64,000 nt of DNA from Flavobacteriales bacterium. Lineage in GTDB: Bacteria > Bacteroidota > Bacteroidia > Flavobacteriales > Flavobacteriaceae. Where the stretch lies: assembly GCA_004213645.1 (NCBI GenBank), contig SGZF01000004.1, positions 1-64,000 of the forward strand, in the 5' to 3' direction. The notes under the pieces were generated by a model. That model worked only from the letters and a program-made list of their open reading frames with translations. It was not told where the DNA came from and made no database searches. A program made the translations under genes and the position numbers. This document shows, in pieces, positions 48,709-58,391 of this stretch (position 1 is its first letter; every line of letters starts with the position of its first letter).

Positions 48709-49184
48709 ACTAAGGTTTTTATCATCCATACAGGACATGCGGTGTGACCTGTGTTGCCTAAAGGTCCATCTATATATTTGAATCCTTTCTTTAAATATAA
48801 TTTTTGTGCATTAATCATATTTGGCATAGTCTCTATGTAGCATTTTTTAAAATTAGATTTAATTGCAAAATCTAAACAAAGTTCAATCATCTTATCACCA
48901 ATTCCCCTACCTCTTAAAGATTTATGAAAATACATTTTTTGAAGCTCACAGATATCAGGTTCAGCATCCCTAAGAGGGTTAATACCTGCACCTCCTAATA
49001 TTTTATCATTTTCTTCAACTACAAAATATCTTGATTTAGTTGAATTATAGGAGTTATACATGTTGTCAATCTCAGGATCTTCATATGCAGAACCATTTTT
49101 AGGTATATTCATCTCAATTAGAACTTCTCTCAATATAATTGCTAAAGGTTTGTTATCAGATTCATTTATTAGTCTAATAAGCAT
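48705..49184 (-). CDS. GNAT family N-acetyltransferase
   Basis: The 159-residue protein has the GNAT fold: the acetyl-CoA-binding loop LRGRGIGDKMIELCLDFA (R/Q-x-x-G-x-G/A) near 95-112, preceded by a strand ELQKMYFHKS and followed by CYIETMPNMINAQKLYLKKGF. The substrate cannot be deduced. It overlaps prmC by 4 bases, so both are probably translated from one mRNA. Confidence 0.88.
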
Positions 49185-49235
49185 AGTTGAGCTTTTTGAC
49201 TTAAATTTACAATTCTAATTTTATTACATAGTAAA

Positions 49236-50273
49236 GTGGATGATATTAAATTCATGAAGAGATGTATAGACCTAGCATCAATAGGTATAGGTTATACTTA
49301 TCCTAACCCATTAGTTGGTTCTGTAATAGTCCATAATAATAAAATTATCGGAGAAGGTTATCATGCTAAATATGGAGAAAGTCATGCAGAAGTAAATGCC
49401 ATAAATAGTGTTGCTAATAAAGAGTTACTAAGAGAGTCAACTTTATATGTAAATCTTGAACCATGTAATCATCATGGTAAAACTCCACCTTGTACAGAAG
49501 CAATAATAAATAACAATATTAAAAGAATAGTCATTGGCTCTAGAGACCCTAATAGATTAGTTGATGGGAGTGGAATAGATAAGCTTAGGTCAAGTGGATG
49601 TGATGTAATTGTTGGAGTAATGGAATTAGAGTGTTCTGATCTCAATAAAAGATTTTTTAAATTCCACAAACATAAAAGACCATATATAATTTTAAAGTGG
49701 GCTGAGTCAAAGGATGGTTTTATAAGTCCATTAAAATCTAATCAGTCACCAAGAAAAGTAAATTGGATTTCAGGAGAAAATTCAAAAAAATTAACTCATA
49801 AATGGCGAAGTGAAGAACATTCAATCTTGGTTGGAGTCCAAACTATAATTGATGATGACCCATTACTAACTACTAGATTTATTGATGGAAAGAATCCAAT
49901 TAGGTTAGTGTTAGATCCAAATTCTAGAATTCCAATTGATTCCAAGGTTTTATCACAAACTTCTAAAACAATAGTATTATCTAAGAAAGAAAATAATCTT
50001 ATCCCTAATTATACAAAATCTTCAAATTTTGAGAATATTCAATTAATTATAAAGTCTCTTTATGATATGAAAATTCAATCAATATTGGTTGAAGGTGGAA
50101 CAAAAACAATAAATCATTTTCTTAATAATGATTCATGGGATTCAATTAGAGTATTTAAATCAAATAAAAGTATTACAGATGGGATTATAAGTCCTGATGT
50201 AGACTTATCAAAATTTTCAAAGAGGGATATCGGAGATGATATATTATATGAAATTAATAGGTATACAAATTAA
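49236..50273 (+). CDS. ribD: Riboflavin biosynthesis protein RibD (deaminase/reductase)
   Basis: RibD deaminates and then reduces the pyrimidine intermediate of riboflavin synthesis. The zinc deaminase domain (1-145) has His50 and Glu52 in SHAEVNAI and Cys77 and Cys86 in PCNHHGKTPPC. The reductase domain (about 148-345) has DGFISPLKSNQ, GVQTIIDDDPLLTTR, and ILVEGGTKTINHF. At 345 residues it is full length. The start is GTG at 49236. The end overlaps the convergent thioesterase by 4 bases. Confidence 0.95.
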   Translation: MDDIKFMKRCIDLASIGIGYTYPNPLVGSVIVHNNKIIGEGYHAKYGESHAEVNAINSVANKELLRESTLYVNLEPCNHHGKTPPCTEAIINNNIKRIVIGSRDPNRLVDGSGIDKLRSSGCDVIVGVMELECSDLNKRFFKFHKHKRPYIILKWAESKDGFISPLKSNQSPRKVNWISGENSKKLTHKWRSEEHSILVGVQTIIDDDPLLTTRFIDGKNPIRLVLDPNSRIPIDSKVLSQTSKTIVLSKKENNLIPNYTKSSNFENIQLIIKSLYDMKIQSILVEGGTKTINHFLNNDSWDSIRVFKSNKSITDGIISPDVDLSKFSKRDIGDDILYEINRYTN

Positions 50274-50662
50274 AATAAGTCACTTATAATTTTTGGACAT
50301 CTTACAGGTTTCATTGTATCAGAATTTAAAAAAGCAAGTAATGTCCTTCCCTCTGTTGTTTTTTCTCCTCTACTATTAAAAATTTCATATGAAAATTCAA
50401 TTGATGATGTAGGTTTTTTAGAACAATGAACTTCTACTGTAAAAGAATCTCCAAAAACAAGTGGTTTTAAGAACTTTAATTCACAATTAACTACTGGAAG
50501 TATAATTTTATTTCTCTCAATCTCCTGATACGGCATTTTTAATTTTTCAAGCCACTCAATTCTTGCAAATTCAAAAAATTTTAAATAATTACTGTGATGA
50601 ACAATACCCATTTGATCAGTTTCATAATATCTAACTTTGATTTTATCCGTTGTGTAATTCAT
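50270..50662 (-). CDS. YbgC/4HBT family acyl-CoA thioesterase
   Basis: The 130-residue hot-dog-fold protein has the 4HBT active-site segment RYYETDQMGIVHHSNYLKFF, with the catalytic Asp in YETDQMG, followed by the helix EFARIEWLEKL. It should hydrolyse short acyl-CoA or acyl-ACP thioesters, though the substrate is uncertain; YbgC in some bacteria sits with the Tol-Pal system, which is not present here. It converges on ribD. Confidence 0.9.
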   Translation of the reverse strand: MNYTTDKIKVRYYETDQMGIVHHSNYLKFFEFARIEWLEKLKMPYQEIERNKIILPVVNCELKFLKPLVFGDSFTVEVHCSKKPTSSIEFSYEIFNSRGEKTTEGRTLLAFLNSDTMKPVRCPKIISDLF

Positions 50663-50845
50663 ATTTATGATTTAGTGAAGGAATATATAATAATTCCTAC
50701 ATAATTACCACCTTTGATTTTAACAAAAAAAAAATTAAAAATCAATAGCTAACATTATTTTTTTTTCATTTTTTTTAACTAATATTTGTAATCAACCAAA
50801 AACAATGTTTCATAAATATATTCAATTAATATCTAGGTAAAAAAA

Positions 50846-52273
50846 ATGAGTCAAACACCCTCTGCTGTATGGAACAATTGTTTATCTTTTATAAAGGATA
50901 ATATTCAGCCACAAGCTTACAACACTTGGTTTGAACCAATTATTCCAATTAAACTTACAGATGAAGCTTTGAGTATTCAGGTTCCTAGTAAATTTTTTTA
51001 TGAGTGGATCGAGGAACATTATGTGAAAATCTTACGTATTGCATTAACTAAAGAACTAGGACCCGATGCTAAACTTGTCTACATAATCAAAATGGAAAAT
51101 ACGTTTGGTAATAAAATGCCATTTACGGAAAAAATCCCTAGCTCATCTAGCACAAACATCAAATCTCAATCTATTGACTCACCCTTTAGCAACTTTGCTT
51201 CAGAACTTAAGAACCCATTTGTAATTCCTGGTATAAGGAATTTACAGATAGAATCTCAACTTAATGCTAATTATACATTTGAAAACTTTTTAGAAGGTGA
51301 TTCCAATAGATTAGCAAGGTCAGCTGGTATTGCGGTTTCAAATAAACCTGGAGGCACATCATTTAATCCACTTTTAATATATGGAGGTGTAGGACTGGGA
51401 AAAACTCACCTCGCTCATGCTATTGGAGTTGATGTAAAACAAAAATATCCTGATAAAACTGTTCTTTATATTTCAGCTGAAAAATTCACACAGCAATATG
51501 TTGACTCAGTTAAAAAAAATTCGAGAAATGATTTTATCCATTTTTATCAAGTCATTGATGTTTTAATTGTTGATGATGTTCAGTTTCTTTCCGGAAAATC
51601 AGGAACTCAAGATGTATTCTTTCATATTTTTAATCATCTTCATCAAAATGGTAAACAAGTTATTTTAACTTCTGATAAATCACCAATTGAAATGCAGGAT
51701 ATAGAACAAAGACTGTTATCTAGATTTAAATGGGGATTGTCAGCAGAATTACAAAATCCTAATTTTGAAACTAGAGTTTCGATTCTAAAAAATAAACTCT
51801 ATAGGGACGGAGTTACAATTAAGGATGAAGTTATAGACTATGTCGCAAAAAATATTAATTCTAATGTTAGAGAGTTAGAAGGAGCTATAATTTCATTAAT
51901 TGCTCAGTCATCATTTAATAAAGCCGAGATTACTGTAGATCTTGCAAAGGAAGTTATTAATAAATTTGTTAAGAATAATAAAAGAGAGGTTTCTATTGAC
52001 TATATTCAGAAAGTTGTTTCTGATTACTTTCAAATGGATATACAAACTTTACAATCAAAAACTAGAAAGAGACATATTGTTCAGGCTAGACAAATTGCAA
52101 TGTATTTTGCAAAAAAATTCACTAAAGCTTCACTTGCAAGTATTGGATCTCAAATAGGAAGAAGAGATCATGCTACTGTACTTCATGCATGTAAAACTGT
52201 AGACAACTTAAGCTTTACAGACAAGCAGTTTAGAAAATATGTTGAGGATTTAACTCAAAAACTTTCAAATTAA
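50846..52273 (+). CDS. dnaA: Chromosomal replication initiator DnaA
   Basis: DnaA opens the origin for replication. The 475-residue chain has N-terminal domain I (AVWNNCLSFIKDNIQPQAY with the hydrophobic WFEP motif), a linker of about 50 residues, AAA+ domain III with Walker A YGGVGLGKTHLAHA near 179-192, VLIVDDVQFLSGK, and SRFKWGLSAEL, and domain IV with the DnaA-box-binding helix RRDHATVLHACKTV near 445. I found no clear DnaA boxes in the 183-base AT-rich upstream region or the rest of the window. Confidence 0.97.
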   Translation: MSQTPSAVWNNCLSFIKDNIQPQAYNTWFEPIIPIKLTDEALSIQVPSKFFYEWIEEHYVKILRIALTKELGPDAKLVYIIKMENTFGNKMPFTEKIPSSSSTNIKSQSIDSPFSNFASELKNPFVIPGIRNLQIESQLNANYTFENFLEGDSNRLARSAGIAVSNKPGGTSFNPLLIYGGVGLGKTHLAHAIGVDVKQKYPDKTVLYISAEKFTQQYVDSVKKNSRNDFIHFYQVIDVLIVDDVQFLSGKSGTQDVFFHIFNHLHQNGKQVILTSDKSPIEMQDIEQRLLSRFKWGLSAELQNPNFETRVSILKNKLYRDGVTIKDEVIDYVAKNINSNVRELEGAIISLIAQSSFNKAEITVDLAKEVINKFVKNNKREVSIDYIQKVVSDYFQMDIQTLQSKTRKRHIVQARQIAMYFAKKFTKASLASIGSQIGRRDHATVLHACKTVDNLSFTDKQFRKYVEDLTQKLSN

Positions 52274-52274
52274 A

Positions 52275-53303
52275 CTATCTATATATTCCTTTGCTATTTA
52301 TCCATCGAATATATGCTCTTTTGTTTCTATTATGACCTTGTAAATCACTTGCAAAAAGATGATATCCTCTATTTGATGGGTTGGCTACCATAAACAAGTA
52401 GTTATGTTTCTCGTAATTAAGCACTGCATCTATTGCTGATATATCTGGCATTGTTATAGGTCCCGGAGGAAGACCTTTTATTTTGTATGTATTAAAATCT
52501 GAATTAAGTTTGAGGTCACGGTAAAGAACTCTTCTAATAATAGTATCGAAGTTATTATAATATTCTTTTATTGTATAAATAACAGTTGGATCAGCTTGAA
52601 GTCTCATCTTTTTTTTGAGTCGGTTTATATACAAACCTGCAACTTTTGGTCGTTCATCAATTTTTCTACTCTCAATCTGAACAATAGATGCAAGAGAAAT
52701 TACTTCTAATTTACTTAAGCCCATGTTTTCAGCTTTTTTAGATCTGACTTGATTCCAAAACTTATTGTATTCAGTTAACATTTTGTCTCTAAAATCATCT
52801 GAAGTGGTATTCCAGTATACATTATATGAATTAGGTATAAATATTGATAAAACATTTTTATCATTTAAACCATTTTCTTTTAGAAAATCTTCATTTCTAA
52901 AAGCTTTTATTAAAGACAAACTGTCCTCGAGAATTTGCTTTGAAACTCTTGATGCTAAATTTTCAATTCTTTCTTGATTATTAAAGGTTACATTTACTGG
53001 AGTATTGTTAAACTTTAAAGATCTTACTATTTCATTATTTCCAACACCTTTATCGATCTTGAACCTACCTGTTTTTTTATTATTTAAATAGCCTAGTTTT
53101 TCAGCTACTTTATAAAAAGTTTTTGTAGACTTAAAATATTTTGATATTGAATCAGTAAACCCTAGACTATCATCTTTTATTACATATAAATAGATACTTT
53201 CATTTTCAAAATCCGTATTGTCTTTATAATATTTATTGTAATAATCGACTGATAAAATTGAAATAATAATTATAATTGGAATAGCTATTTTAAATACTTT
53301 CAT
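52275..53303 (-). CDS. mltG: Endolytic murein transglycosylase MltG
   Basis: MltG cuts nascent peptidoglycan strands at the inner membrane. The 342-residue protein has one N-terminal membrane helix (about 4-20), a LysM-like middle part, and the YceG domain with the catalytic glutamate in SLASIVQIESRK, then KVAGLYINRLKKKMRLQADPT, YKIKGLPPGPI and FMVANPSNRGYHLFA. Full length. It converges on dnaA with one base between stops and overlaps the GNAT gene by 4 bases. Confidence 0.94.
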   Translation of the reverse strand: MKVFKIAIPIIIIISILSVDYYNKYYKDNTDFENESIYLYVIKDDSLGFTDSISKYFKSTKTFYKVAEKLGYLNNKKTGRFKIDKGVGNNEIVRSLKFNNTPVNVTFNNQERIENLASRVSKQILEDSLSLIKAFRNEDFLKENGLNDKNVLSIFIPNSYNVYWNTTSDDFRDKMLTEYNKFWNQVRSKKAENMGLSKLEVISLASIVQIESRKIDERPKVAGLYINRLKKKMRLQADPTVIYTIKEYYNNFDTIIRRVLYRDLKLNSDFNTYKIKGLPPGPITMPDISAIDAVLNYEKHNYLFMVANPSNRGYHLFASDLQGHNRNKRAYIRWINSKGIYR

Positions 53304-53803
53304 TTTTTGATAATTTTTTGATAAAGTAACTCATCATTGAACTCATTATTATAAAATATCCAGTCTCTTTTTAGCCCAACTTTTTCAAAACCACACTTTT
53401 CAAATAAAGATATACTTTCTAAATTATTTGATGAAATATTAGCAAATAACTGGTGAATCGGAACATGTTTAATTAAATAACTCTCAACCAATTTAATTGA
53501 TTGATAAGCTATACCTTTTAATCTAAATTTTTTAAAAATTATAATTCCAACCCCTACCCTTCTGTTTACATGGTCATAATCAAAAAGATCTATAAAACCC
53601 ATAGATGTTTGATCATTTGAGATAACTAACCTTAATTGCTTGTGCTCAATAATATCTAAATGTGAGTTTTGTATAAATTTTTTAAGTGTATTTCTAGAAA
53701 AAGGAGATGACGTATTTGAATATATCCAAAGCGACTCATCATTTTCAATTTCATACACTAAATCTAAATCACTTGGTTCAAGCGCTCTTAGCTTCAAATT
53801 CAT
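53300..53803 (-). CDS. GNAT family N-acetyltransferase (RimJ/RimL-like)
   Basis: I prefer the ATG at 53803 (MNLKLRALEPSDLDLVYEI; 167 residues) because it begins exactly at the conserved RimJ-like L-R-A-L-E-P start; a TTG six codons upstream is possible. The fold is seen in GFIDLFDYDHVNRRVGVGI, the FRLKGIAYQSIKLVESY acetyl-CoA loop, and NNLESISLFEKCGFEKVGLKR. RimJ-type enzymes acetylate protein N-termini or small molecules; the target is unknown. It overlaps mltG by 4 bases. Confidence 0.88.
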   Translation of the reverse strand: MNLKLRALEPSDLDLVYEIENDESLWIYSNTSSPFSRNTLKKFIQNSHLDIIEHKQLRLVISNDQTSMGFIDLFDYDHVNRRVGVGIIIFKKFRLKGIAYQSIKLVESYLIKHVPIHQLFANISSNNLESISLFEKCGFEKVGLKRDWIFYNNEFNDELLYQKIIKK

Positions 53804-53875
53804 AGTATTCAAGTTAAACAATAGTTAAAATATAATTATTAAAAACTTTAATATCTTATTTTTATAAAAAAAATA

Positions 53876-55015
53876 ATGAAATTATATCTCAAAATTCTTT
53901 CTATATCAATATTTTGTTCAATATTAACTTTGATAACTTTTAATTCTATTTCAAACAAAAATGAAATTGTTTATAAAACTGAGTATGTTAATGATTCAGT
54001 TTCAGATTTTACAATTAATACTATTGCAAATCAAAGAAATATTAACTCAAACTCTTCATTACCTGATTTAACATTTGCAGCAAGTAAGTCAATTGATGCA
54101 GTTGTTCATGTTAAAAATACCAGTATAGTTAAAGATAGTGACAGTTGGGCTCTACAATTTTTTTATGGTGATGATTCAAGAAAAAAAGTTGGAACTGGTT
54201 CAGGAGTAATAATTTCTCCTGATGGATATATCATAACTAACTTTCATGTAATAGAAAATTCATCTGAAGTAATTGTTACTACCAACAACAATAAAGAATA
54301 TACAGCGGAGATTATCGGTTTTGATGAGGTCACAGATATAGCTGTACTTAAGATTAATTCTGATCTAAATCTTAATTATTTATTTTTTGGAGATTCAAAT
54401 TCATCACTTATAGGTGAGTGGGTTCTTGCAGTTGGAAACCCATACAATTTAAATTCGACTGTAACTGCAGGTATAATTAGCTCAAAATCTAGAGATTTGA
54501 ACGAATATGATCAAAAAAACCAATCATTTATTCAAACTGATGCAGCTGTAAACTTTGGAAATAGTGGTGGAGCTTTAGTAAATACAAGAGGTGAATTAAT
54601 AGGTATAAATACCCTAATCCAGTCAATGACAGGTGGTTATGTTGGGTATTCATTTGCTGTACCAAGTAATACTGTTCGAAAAATATTTGAAGATATAATT
54701 GAATATGGTGATGTTCAAAAAGGTCTCTTAGGTGTCAGAGGGGTTGCCCTAAATTCATCTTATTCAAAGCAACTGAACCTTACTGAAACAGAGGGATTCT
54801 ACATCGATGAAACTGAAGAAGGTTTTGGAGCTGACTCTGCTGGACTTGTCAGAGGAGATATTATTAAATCAATTGACGGATTTAAGATTAATAGATTTTC
54901 AGACCTATCAGGGTATTTATCTTCTAAGAGACCCGGAGACAAAGTTCAAGTTGATTATGTTAGAGATGGAAAATCTAAATCAACAACAGTTATTCTTAAG
55001 AAAAGCTCAAACTAA
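53876..55015 (+). CDS. HtrA/DegS-like serine protease with one PDZ domain
   Basis: The 379-residue trypsin-fold protease acts in the periplasm. It has an N-terminal hydrophobic anchor (about 4-24) that lacks a clear cleavage site, then the triad His124 in TNFHVIEN, Asp154 in VTDIAVLKI and Ser230 in NFGNSGGALV. Only one PDZ domain follows (about 280-375, with GLLGVRGVA and GLVRGDIIKSIDG). Classic DegP-like HtrA proteins have two PDZ domains and about 460 residues, so this one is closer to DegS in layout. It heads the ten-gene plus-strand series and overlaps trmD by one base. Confidence 0.92.
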   Translation: MKLYLKILSISIFCSILTLITFNSISNKNEIVYKTEYVNDSVSDFTINTIANQRNINSNSSLPDLTFAASKSIDAVVHVKNTSIVKDSDSWALQFFYGDDSRKKVGTGSGVIISPDGYIITNFHVIENSSEVIVTTNNNKEYTAEIIGFDEVTDIAVLKINSDLNLNYLFFGDSNSSLIGEWVLAVGNPYNLNSTVTAGIISSKSRDLNEYDQKNQSFIQTDAAVNFGNSGGALVNTRGELIGINTLIQSMTGGYVGYSFAVPSNTVRKIFEDIIEYGDVQKGLLGVRGVALNSSYSKQLNLTETEGFYIDETEEGFGADSAGLVRGDIIKSIDGFKINRFSDLSGYLSSKRPGDKVQVDYVRDGKSKSTTVILKKSSN

Positions 55016-55692
55016 TGAGAATTGATGTTTTAACATTATTTCCTGATGTCTTTAACAACCTCAATTCATTCTCAATCATTAAAAAAGCCATTGATTCTAA
55101 AAAAGTCGAATTGAAAACACATAATCTCAGAGATTATTCAGATAATTCAAGAAAAGTAGATGATTACCCGTATGGAGGATCTCCTGGAATGGTGATAAAA
55201 ATCGAACCTATAGATAAATGTATTGAAGAATTAAAGAAAAAAAATATTTACGATGAAATTATTTATTTAACTCCAGATGGTGATTTATTAAACCAAAAAA
55301 CATCTAATTATTTCTCTACTTTAAATAATATAATAATTATTTGCGGTCACTATAAGGGTATTGACCATAGAGTTAGAGATCATCTTATTACAAAAGAAAT
55401 ATCAATAGGTGAATTTGTAGTTTCTGGGGGTGAGCTTCCGGCTGCAGTTTTATGTGATTCTATAATTAGATTGTTACCAGGCATAATTGGAGATGAATCG
55501 TCTGCTTTATCTGATACATTTCAAGATAATCTTGTTTCAGCACCAATATATACTAGACCAGAGGTATACAAAGGGCTTCAAGTTCCAAAAGTTTTATTAT
55601 CAGGAAATAAAAAAGAAATCCAAAAATGGAACGACGAAAAATCAATTGAAAGAACAAAATTACTTAGACCAAAACTCTTTGATAATGAATAA
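55015..55692 (+). CDS. trmD: tRNA (guanine37-N1)-methyltransferase TrmD
   Basis: TrmD methylates G37 next to the anticodon and so prevents frameshifting. It is a SPOUT enzyme: the start MRIDVLTLFPDVF and the DDYPYGGSPGMVIKIEPI motif are conserved, and the trefoil-knot SAM site reads IICGHYKGIDHRVRDHLI then SIGEFVVSGGELPAAV. The 225 residues are normal. It overlaps htrA by one base and precedes rplS, a trmD-rplS pairing shared by most bacteria. Confidence 0.96.
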   Translation: MRIDVLTLFPDVFNNLNSFSIIKKAIDSKKVELKTHNLRDYSDNSRKVDDYPYGGSPGMVIKIEPIDKCIEELKKKNIYDEIIYLTPDGDLLNQKTSNYFSTLNNIIIICGHYKGIDHRVRDHLITKEISIGEFVVSGGELPAAVLCDSIIRLLPGIIGDESSALSDTFQDNLVSAPIYTRPEVYKGLQVPKVLLSGNKKEIQKWNDEKSIERTKLLRPKLFDNE

Positions 55693-55713
55693 AAAAGGTT
55701 TATTTTTGCCCGA

Positions 55714-55731
55714 GTTTGAGTTTAATCAAAC
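55714..55731 (+). promoter_or_regulatory. Small hairpin in the rplS leader
   Basis: GTTTGA and TCAAAC form a perfect 6-bp stem around a GTTTAA loop, 18 bases before the rplS ATG, in the 57-base trmD-rplS gap. No T-tract follows, so it is not a standard terminator. A regulatory role is possible; it may be chance in AT-rich sequence. Confidence 0.3.
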
Positions 55732-55749
55732 ATTATAAAAATTAATTAA

Positions 55750-56094
55750 ATGAATTCTTTAGTAAATTTAGTTCAAGAGAAACTTATTAATAAAAAAGAA
55801 TTTCCAGAGTTTTCAGCTGGTGATACAATTACAGTTTATTACGAAATTAGAGAAGGTGATAAAGTTAGGACTCAATCTTTTAAAGGAGTTGTTATTCAAG
55901 TTAAAGGTCGTGGTTTGTCTAAAACTTTCACTATTAGAAAAATGTCTGGTACTGTAGGTGTTGAAAGAGTTTTTCCATTAAATATGCCTGCTTTAAATAA
56001 AATTGAAGTTAACAAAAAGGGTAAAGTTAGACAATCGAGAATTTATTACTTCAGGGAACTAAGAGGAAAGAAAGCAAGGATTAAAGAAGTATAA
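55750..56094 (+). CDS. rplS: 50S ribosomal protein L19
   Basis: L19 lies at the 30S-50S interface. The 114-residue protein has the family motifs [27 protein letters not shown], and the near-invariant [19 protein letters not shown], ending in the basic stretch [12 protein letters not shown]. It follows trmD as is usual. Confidence 0.97.
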   Translation: MNSLVNLVQEKLINKKEFPEFSAGDTITVYYEIREGDKVRTQSFKGVVIQVKGRGLSKTFTIRKMSGTVGVERVFPLNMPALNKIEVNKKGKVRQSRIYYFRELRGKKARIKEV

Positions 56095-56099
56095 ATCTT

Positions 56100-57335
56100 A
56101 TGTCAAAAATTAAAGTAGCCAATCCCATAGTTGAAATAGATGGAGATGAGATGGCTAGAATTATCTGGAAGTTTATAAAAGAAAAATTAATCTTGGATTA
56201 CATCGACTTAGAAGTAATCTATTATGATTTAGGTATTCAGTCAAGAGACAAAACTGATGATCAAATTACTGTTGATGCTGCAAATGCTATTAAAAAATAT
56301 AATGTAGGTATTAAATGTGCGACTATAACTCCAGATGAGCAAAGGGTTGAAGAGTTTTCTCTTAGCAGAATGTATAAATCGCCTAATGGAACTATCCGAA
56401 ATATTGTTGGAGGAACCGTTTTTAGAGAACCTATAATTTGTAGATCTATACCTAGATACGTTCAAGGATGGTCAAGACCAATATGTATTGGTAGGCACGC
56501 ATTTGGCGATCAATATAGAGCTACGGATGTTACTACTCAGGGTCCTGGTAAATTAGAAATGAAGTTTACACCTTCTGATGGTAGTGAAGCAAAAACATGG
56601 GAAGTATATAATTTCGAAGAAAATGGTATAGCAATGTCAATGTATAATATTGACTCATCTATATATGGGTTTGCAAGATCTTGTATGAATATGTCTTTAA
56701 CAAAAAGATGGCCTCTCTACTTGTCAACTAAAAATACTATTCTTAAAGCCTATGATGGACGTTTTAAAGATATTTTTCAAGAAGTATTTGAAAATGAATT
56801 TAAGGATAAGTTTGAAAAAGAAAATATTACATATGAACACAGATTAATCGATGATATGGTTGCAGCAGCAATTAAATGGAAAGGTGGGTTTGTTTGGGCA
56901 TGTAAAAATTATGATGGTGATGTTCAATCTGATATTGTCGCTCAAGGATTTGGTTCATTAGGACTAATGACTTCAACTCTTGTTACTCCTGATGGAAAAA
57001 CACTTGAGGCTGAAGCAGCTCATGGAACAGTAACTAGACACTTTAGAAGACATCAAAAAGGTGAAGAAACATCTACAAATCCGATTGCTTCAATTTTTGC
57101 TTGGACAAGAGGGTTAATGCATAGAGGTAAACTTGATAACAATCAAGAGCTAATAAACTTTTGCAAAACATTAGAGGAAGTTTGTATTGAAACTGTTGAA
57201 GATGGTAAAATGACAAAAGACCTTGCTTTATTAGTTTTTAGAGATGATCTTGTTAACTCTAACTTTCTAACTACTCAGCAGTTTTTAGATGAATTAAAGA
57301 AGAACCTTAATCAAAAATTAAGTAAAATTGTATAA
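56100..57335 (+). CDS. icd: NADP-dependent isocitrate dehydrogenase (eukaryote-like dimeric type)
   Basis: The enzyme oxidises isocitrate to 2-oxoglutarate, the main route to NADPH in many bacteria. The 411 residues match the eukaryote-like homodimeric IDH subfamily: [13 protein letters not shown] at the start, [20 protein letters not shown] for isocitrate binding, [14 protein letters not shown], and [18 protein letters not shown] with the NADP-binding region near the C-terminus. This differs from the shorter NAD-type and the monomeric IDH. Its stop shares one base with murQ. Confidence 0.95.
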   Translation: MSKIKVANPIVEIDGDEMARIIWKFIKEKLILDYIDLEVIYYDLGIQSRDKTDDQITVDAANAIKKYNVGIKCATITPDEQRVEEFSLSRMYKSPNGTIRNIVGGTVFREPIICRSIPRYVQGWSRPICIGRHAFGDQYRATDVTTQGPGKLEMKFTPSDGSEAKTWEVYNFEENGIAMSMYNIDSSIYGFARSCMNMSLTKRWPLYLSTKNTILKAYDGRFKDIFQEVFENEFKDKFEKENITYEHRLIDDMVAAAIKWKGGFVWACKNYDGDVQSDIVAQGFGSLGLMTSTLVTPDGKTLEAEAAHGTVTRHFRRHQKGEETSTNPIASIFAWTRGLMHRGKLDNNQELINFCKTLEEVCIETVEDGKMTKDLALLVFRDDLVNSNFLTTQQFLDELKKNLNQKLSKIV

Positions 57336-58150
57336 TGAACTCTGTTAATGTTACAGAACAAGAATCAAATCATAAAGATTTAGAAAAAAAAACCATTGCC
57401 GAACTTGTTGATGCGATGCATTTTGAAGACAATAATGCTTTAAAGGCCGTAAAAAACGTTCTTCCAGATGTTACTGAATTAATAAAAAATATTGTTCCTA
57501 AAATTAGAAAAGGTGGCAGGCTTTTTTATATTGGAGCAGGAACAAGTGGAAGACTAGGAGTTTTAGATGCCTCAGAATGCCCACCTACTTTTGGTACAAA
57601 TCCAGAAAAAGTTGTCGGTCTGATAGCTGGTGGTATTCCTGCTCTATACAGCTCAATTGAAATTGCAGAGGATGATTTAAATCAAGCATGGGAAGATCTT
57701 TCTAAAAATAAAATTGATAAAAATGACTTTGTAATCGGGATAGCTGCTTCTGGTTCAACTCCCTATGTGGTTGGTGGTCTAAAGCAATGTCAAGCAAATG
57801 ATATTTCAACAGCTTGTATTGTTTGTAATAAGAATTCACCACTATCTAAATATGCTGATTTTAAAATTGAAGTTATTGTCGGTCCAGAATTTTTAACGGG
57901 AAGTTCAAGACTTAAAGCTGGTACAGCACAAAAATTAATTTTAAATATGATTTCTACAATATCGATGATTCTTGATGGACATGTAAAAGGAAATAAAATG
58001 ATTGATATGCAGATGACTAATGAAAAGTTAAATAAAAGAGCTAGAAGAATTATTATGGAAGAATTAGGAGTAGATAAAGAAAAAGCAAATGAGCTAATAC
58101 TTAAACATAAAAGCATTAGATCAGTTATAGATAATTACTCAAATGAATAA
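57335..58150 (+). CDS. murQ: N-acetylmuramic acid 6-phosphate etherase
   Basis: MurQ cleaves the lactyl ether of MurNAc-6-phosphate, allowing cell-wall sugar recycling. The 271-residue SIS-fold protein has GAGTSGRLGVLDASECPPTFG (catalytic Glu in SEC), IGIAASGSTPYVVGGL, and GSSRLKAGTAQKLILNM. It overlaps icd by 1 base and the next small gene by 8. No anmK or murein transport gene is adjacent. Confidence 0.95.
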   Translation: MNSVNVTEQESNHKDLEKKTIAELVDAMHFEDNNALKAVKNVLPDVTELIKNIVPKIRKGGRLFYIGAGTSGRLGVLDASECPPTFGTNPEKVVGLIAGGIPALYSSIEIAEDDLNQAWEDLSKNKIDKNDFVIGIAASGSTPYVVGGLKQCQANDISTACIVCNKNSPLSKYADFKIEVIVGPEFLTGSSRLKAGTAQKLILNMISTISMILDGHVKGNKMIDMQMTNEKLNKRARRIIMEELGVDKEKANELILKHKSIRSVIDNYSNE

Positions 58151-58370
58151 ATATTTAAAAAAGGGGTTTATTCAAGTTTTTACAGGAATCTCTCTGTGTT
58201 TTATTGCTCCAGTTATTGTGTCTCAAGCGTTTAATAATCAAGATCATCCTTTCTTTTTGGTTGTCTTGATCATTGGGGCTATTCTACTTTTGCTTGCTAT
58301 TTTTTATGGATATAGAGGAATTGTCAATATATTAAACGGCACATTAGGGCCAAAAAATAAATTAAATTAA
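58143..58370 (+). CDS. Small two-helix membrane protein (DUF6095-like)
   Basis: The 75-residue protein has two predicted transmembrane helices (about 8-27 and 36-57) joined by the short loop NNQDHPF, and an Asn-rich, weakly basic tail. I recall a small membrane protein of this kind after murQ in other Flavobacteriia, annotated as DUF6095; the identification rests on size, layout and position. Its start overlaps the murQ stop by 8 bases. The function is unknown. Confidence 0.6.
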   Translation: MNKYLKKGFIQVFTGISLCFIAPVIVSQAFNNQDHPFFLVVLIIGAILLLLAIFYGYRGIVNILNGTLGPKNKLN

Positions 58371-58391
58371 ATTTGAACTTGAAATCTAGAT

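Noticed and set aside
50675-50700. GGAAT-ATTCC hairpin between the thioesterase gene and dnaA
   Set aside because: Only a 5-bp stem in an AT-rich divergent spacer with no T-tract; within chance.
50663-50845. Replication origin in the AT-rich region upstream of dnaA
   Set aside because: I found no DnaA boxes (TTATCCACA-like) there and no strand-switch of essential genes; AT-richness is general in this genome.
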